This document shows positions 5,591 to 8,076 of a stretch of DNA of 8,076 nucleotides, piece by piece. Each line of letters starts with the position of its first letter. Position 1 is the stretch's first letter. The stretch lies in assembly GCA_030613915.1 (NCBI GenBank), contig JAUWKY010000092.1, positions 1 through 8,076 of the forward strand, in the 5' to 3' direction. The notes below the pieces were generated by a model. That model saw only the letters and a program-made list of their open reading frames with translations. It made no database searches and was not told the DNA's origin. Source of the DNA: Syntrophobacterales bacterium (GTDB lineage: Bacteria; Desulfobacterota; Syntrophobacteria; BM002). Made by a program: the position numbers and the translations under genes.

Positions 5591-6140
5591 TGAAATATTC
5601 GAAGATTTGAAGGACCGGATGGGAAAGTCAATAGAATCGCTCAAACGAGAATACAGCCGTCTGCGCACGGGCAGAGCCTCCATTTCCCTGCTTGATGGGA
5701 TCCGGGTCTCTTACTATGATACCCCAACCCCTCTCAACCAGATGGCCTCACTGGCAGTGCCGGAACCTCGCCTCATTGTCATCCAGCCATGGGACAAAAC
5801 GGCAATTGAAGATATCGAAAAGGCAATCCTGAAATCAGAACTGGGTCTCACCCCTATGAACGATGGCAAAGTCATACGCATATCAATACCTCCTCTCACC
5901 GAAGAACGACGGAAAGAACTGGTCAAAGTTGCGCGAAAAATGAGCGAAGAGAACAAAGTGGCCATTCGCAACATTCGTCGCGATGCCAACGAAATGCTCA
6001 AAGACCTCAAGAAAGAAAAAGAGATCAGCGAGGATGACCTGTTTCGGTCACAGGAAGAAGTCCAGAAAGCAACCGACCAGTTTATCTCTCAGGTAGACGA
6101 GCTGTGCGCGGTCAAAGAAAAAGAAATTCTTGAGATATAG
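5583..6140 (+). CDS. frr: Ribosome recycling factor
   Basis: RRF splits the post-termination ribosome together with EF-G, freeing subunits for a new round. The product is 185 residues, the standard length. It has the three-helix-bundle domain, with LRTGRAS at 27-33 and the [23 protein letters not shown] helix holding the conserved RR.AN residues 132-136, and the beta/alpha domain [34 protein letters not shown] between. The start is ATG 5583, within the last codons of pyrH. The G-rich GGAGGGGGGGG stretch (5569-5579) acts as ribosome-binding site. The eight-base overlap suggests translational coupling to pyrH. uppS follows after 13 bases. Confidence 0.98.
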   Translation: MVDEIFEDLKDRMGKSIESLKREYSRLRTGRASISLLDGIRVSYYDTPTPLNQMASLAVPEPRLIVIQPWDKTAIEDIEKAILKSELGLTPMNDGKVIRISIPPLTEERRKELVKVARKMSEENKVAIRNIRRDANEMLKDLKKEKEISEDDLFRSQEEVQKATDQFISQVDELCAVKEKEILEI

Positions 6141-6153
6141 CCCGGAATGACGA

Positions 6154-6948
6154 ATGGCTACCGTTCCTGACCTGCCAAAAAAAAATACTATCCCTGATCA
6201 GCCCGCCAAAGATAGGTTTAAGGTGGAAAAGCTGCCCCACCACCTGGCCATTATCATGGATGGTAACGGTCGTTGGGCCCAAGAGCGCAACCTAAGTCGT
6301 ATAGAAGGCCATCGTGCCGGAGCCGAGTCTGTTCGAATCGTAGTCAGAACCTGCCGCAGAATTGGTATTCCCATCCTCACACTTTATGCTTTTTCCAAAG
6401 AGAACTGGCAACGACCCGGTCGTGAGGTTCAGGCCCTGTGGAGGCTGCTGAGCCGATATCTTAAATCTGAGCTAGACGAGATGATGGAGCACTCCATCCG
6501 TCTCAATGCCATTGGTGATATCCAAGAACTGCCGAAAAGTATTAACCGGTTGCTGGTAGACACCATGAACAAAACCTCGGCAAACAGTGAGATGCTCCTC
6601 AACCTGGCCCTTAGCTACAGTGGCCGGACCGAAATCGTCCGAACCGCTCAAAAGCTGGCGGCGGCCTGCGTGGCCAATCAACTGGAACCCGCAGAAATAG
6701 ATGAAGTGATGTTTTCCCAGAATCTCGACACCTCAGACATGCCTGACCCGGACCTGCTCATTCGTACCAGTGGTGAACAACGGATAAGCAATTTTCTCCT
6801 GTGGCAAATGGCCTACACTGAGCTTTACGTCAGCCCGATATACTGGCCGGATTTCCGTGAGGCCCAGTTAATGGAGGCGCTCGCTGACTACCAGCGGCGG
6901 GAACGACGTTTTGGTAAGACTGGAGAACAACAAGCAACGAAGGTGTAG
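6154..6948 (+). CDS. uppS: Undecaprenyl diphosphate synthase (cis-prenyltransferase)
   Basis: UppS condenses farnesyl-PP with isopentenyl-PP units to make C55-PP, the lipid carrier for peptidoglycan and O-antigen. The product is 264 residues. The catalytic loop AIIMDGNGRWA (32-42) contains the metal-binding D36. GHRAGAESV (52-60), TLYAFSKENWQRP (76-88) and the pyrophosphate-binding DLLIRTSGEQRISNFLLWQMAYTELYV (200-226) with R204 and R210 are all intact, as is FxxGxxE-like spacing near the dimer interface. A polar N-terminal extension of about 26 residues precedes LPHHLAIIMDG. ATG 6154 has only a weak GGA upstream, and reinitiation after frr is likely. The start lies in two heptamer-like units (AATGACG, AATGGCT, 6146-6159). 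It is the last gene of the cluster; cdsA is missing here. Confidence 0.97.
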   Translation: MATVPDLPKKNTIPDQPAKDRFKVEKLPHHLAIIMDGNGRWAQERNLSRIEGHRAGAESVRIVVRTCRRIGIPILTLYAFSKENWQRPGREVQALWRLLSRYLKSELDEMMEHSIRLNAIGDIQELPKSINRLLVDTMNKTSANSEMLLNLALSYSGRTEIVRTAQKLAAACVANQLEPAEIDEVMFSQNLDTSDMPDPDLLIRTSGEQRISNFLLWQMAYTELYVSPIYWPDFREAQLMEALADYQRRERRFGKTGEQQATKV

Positions 6949-6973
6949 AAGATTTTTGTCGTTGCGCCTCCGG

Positions 6974-7777
6974 TTACAACTTGTAAATCGGGCGACCTCC
7001 CTTTTGCTCGTAATAGGGCATCATCTCAGGGACATATTCGGCGAGTTTTTTCTGGCGATTTTCCGGAGACGGATGGGTACTGAGAAATTCGGGGGGACCT
7101 TTACCGCCGACCTGGGCCATCTTCTGCCACAGGGTGATCGCGGCCCGCGGATCATAACCCGCTTTAGCTGCCAGCTCAATGCCGATACGATCCGCTTCCG
7201 ACTCCGCCGCCCGGCTGTTTGGTCTCTGGACAGCCAGCGCGGCGGCCAGCGCCGCCCCTGTTAGTGCCAACCCCTTGCGATCTGCAGCGACACCTACCGC
7301 AATCACACCAATGGTGGTGGCCATGGCAACCGACATCTTTTCGGCTGAATGATTAGCCAAGGCATGGGCAATCTCGTGTCCAAGGACCTGGGCCAGTTCA
7401 TCATCCGTTGCTTTGAGCTGTATCACGAGACCGCTATAAAGTGCCATCTTACCGCCGGCCATGGCCCAGGCGTTAACTGTTTTCGGATCATCGATGATTT
7501 TGATACTCCAGTCCCAATTTTTCGTCTCCGGCCGCATTTTTATGGCCTGAGCAATCAACCGCTCGGTAATCCTGTAGACACGATCTTTCAAGGCCTGATC
7601 GTTGTCGACCTTGCCCTGCTGTTCATAGGGTTTTAGTATCTCGACATACGCCTGCTTGGAGGCGGAAATGGCCCTTTCCTCCGAGACGATCATGAGCTGA
7701 CGTCTTCCTGTAGGACTGGTGGCACAGCCGATGATTAATACTAAGCAAAGGATAAAGGTAAGATATTGTTTCTTCAT
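6974..7777 (-). CDS. M48-family zinc metalloprotease lipoprotein (LoiP/Oma1-like)
   Basis: This 267-residue peptidase starts with a lipoprotein signal: MKK, a hydrophobic stretch, and the lipobox IIG-C with C18 as lipidated cysteine. It is therefore probably anchored in an envelope membrane facing the periplasm. The zinc site is HEIAH (H134, E135, H138), with the third ligand most likely E192 in SRAAESEAD (188-196). GGKMALYSGL (108-117) and the late THPSPENR (234-241) are typical of M48 peptidases. Relatives such as E. coli LoiP and mitochondrial Oma1 take part in envelope or membrane quality control; the substrate here is unknown. An Ala-rich hydrophobic stretch lies between the zinc motifs. 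The start is ATG 7775-7777 with AGGGG eight bases upstream. It is convergent with uppS (25 bases apart) and has its own promoter at 7901-7929. Confidence 0.92.
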   Translation of the reverse strand: MKKQYLTFILCLVLIIGCATSPTGRRQLMIVSEERAISASKQAYVEILKPYEQQGKVDNDQALKDRVYRITERLIAQAIKMRPETKNWDWSIKIIDDPKTVNAWAMAGGKMALYSGLVIQLKATDDELAQVLGHEIAHALANHSAEKMSVAMATTIGVIAVGVAADRKGLALTGAALAAALAVQRPNSRAAESEADRIGIELAAKAGYDPRAAITLWQKMAQVGGKGPPEFLSTHPSPENRQKKLAEYVPEMMPYYEQKGGRPIYKL

Positions 7778-7900
7778 TTAAGTAACCCCTGAACTCCCTG
7801 GTCTCCTGCCTTCATGTTTCAGCAGGGTTTGCTGCTCAAGACGATCTTTTAACCGAGAAGGGTATCCGGGAGAAGTGATTCTTACGTACGTTTTGGGAAA

Positions 7901-7929
7901 AACATAAGGTCATTGATCTGGCATGTCAA
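7901..7929 (-). promoter_or_regulatory. Sigma-70-type promoter for the M48 protease gene
   Basis: On the minus strand a perfect TTGACA (7929-7924) is followed by a 17-base spacer and TATGTT (7906-7901, four of six). Transcription would start near 7894, giving a leader of about 117 bases. The leader contains a small hairpin (AGCAG/CTGCT, 7821-7836). Confidence 0.6.
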
Positions 7930-7936
7930 GATCAAT
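7912..7936. promoter_or_regulatory. Perfect inverted repeat over the -35 box, operator candidate
   Basis: ATTGATCT (7912-7919) and AGATCAAT (7929-7936) are exact inverted copies with a nine-base centre. They span the spacer and the -35 box of the protease promoter, where a dimeric repressor would block polymerase. The regulator is unknown. Confidence 0.45.
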
Positions 7937-8076
7937 TGAAACCCGTCACTTTGTAGATGTGTTCATTGAGAAAAATCATGCTATATATTGCCAACATCCT
8001 ATGTAATGTCTCACCTGCAAACGAAGTCTTGAATATTTATTAATAATAGTAACCCGGTGGACCTGCCAAACACTAC

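Larger units (their letters stand above)
7778..8076. other. 299-base upstream region of the protease gene, no gene seen
   Basis: It contains the protease promoter, the inverted repeat and an ACGTACGT palindrome (7884-7891). From about 7960 the sequence is A+T-rich (TATATATT near 7982, TATTTATTAATAATAG near 8034), more so than the rest of the window. I see no coding pattern on either strand. It may hold a promoter for a gene beyond the edge. Confidence 0.5.

Noticed and set aside
6934..6965. GCAACGA / TCGTTGC inverted repeat between uppS and the protease, possible two-way terminator
   Set aside because: Seven pairs around an 18-base loop, with no clean T-tract on the plus strand and only a broken T-rich stretch on the minus strand. 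Too weak to call.
7960..8060. Plus-strand promoter in the A+T-rich right end
   Set aside because: TATATT and TTGAAT-like boxes exist, but none are paired at a 16-18 base spacing, and no downstream gene is visible in the window.

Overview
The window looks like a chromosomal housekeeping stretch from a Gram-negative bacterium. The best guess is a Desulfobacterota (deltaproteobacterial) lineage. This rests on the secA to argJ adjacency, a short EF-Ts of about 200 residues, an M48 lipoprotein and moderate G+C, and no taxonomic marker gene is present to prove it. There are nine protein genes, no RNA genes, no CRISPR array and no recognisable insertion sequence.

Layout. Positions 1-585 hold the C-terminal end of secA with its zinc-binding tail. 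Positions 750-1967 are argJ (arginine biosynthesis). Positions 2145-2849 encode a WbqC-family protein. After a 371-base gap that holds a candidate structured leader comes the conserved cluster rpsB (3221-4036), tsf (4059-4664), pyrH (4862-5590), frr (5583-6140) and uppS (6154-6948). It supplies ribosomal protein S2, elongation factor Ts, UMP kinase, ribosome recycling factor and undecaprenyl-PP synthase. The usual continuation of this cluster (cdsA, dxr, rseP) is absent. A convergent gene for an M48 metalloprotease lipoprotein (6974-7777, minus strand) follows, and it has its own good sigma-70-type promoter at 7901-7929. The last 300 bases contain that promoter and no gene that I can support.

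The most unusual content is between the genes. Four gaps (secA-argJ, argJ-wbqC, wbqC-rpsB, tsf-pyrH) are built largely from degenerate tandem repeats with a strict 7-base period. The sequence family differs from array to array: CGCANAG, AATGTGA/AATGACC, GGGCAGC, GTTTACC, TCTGACC, TTCGGAT. Some arrays begin on a stop codon (secA) or run through a start codon (argJ). Two of these gaps also carry related hairpins with a shared centre (2051-2087 and 4666-4705). The tsf-pyrH gap is almost wholly a long imperfect palindrome (4706-4845). I regard this intergenic heptamer system, together with a structured rpsB leader and an operator-like inverted repeat over the protease promoter, as the material most worth a second look. 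The protein genes themselves are orthodox.
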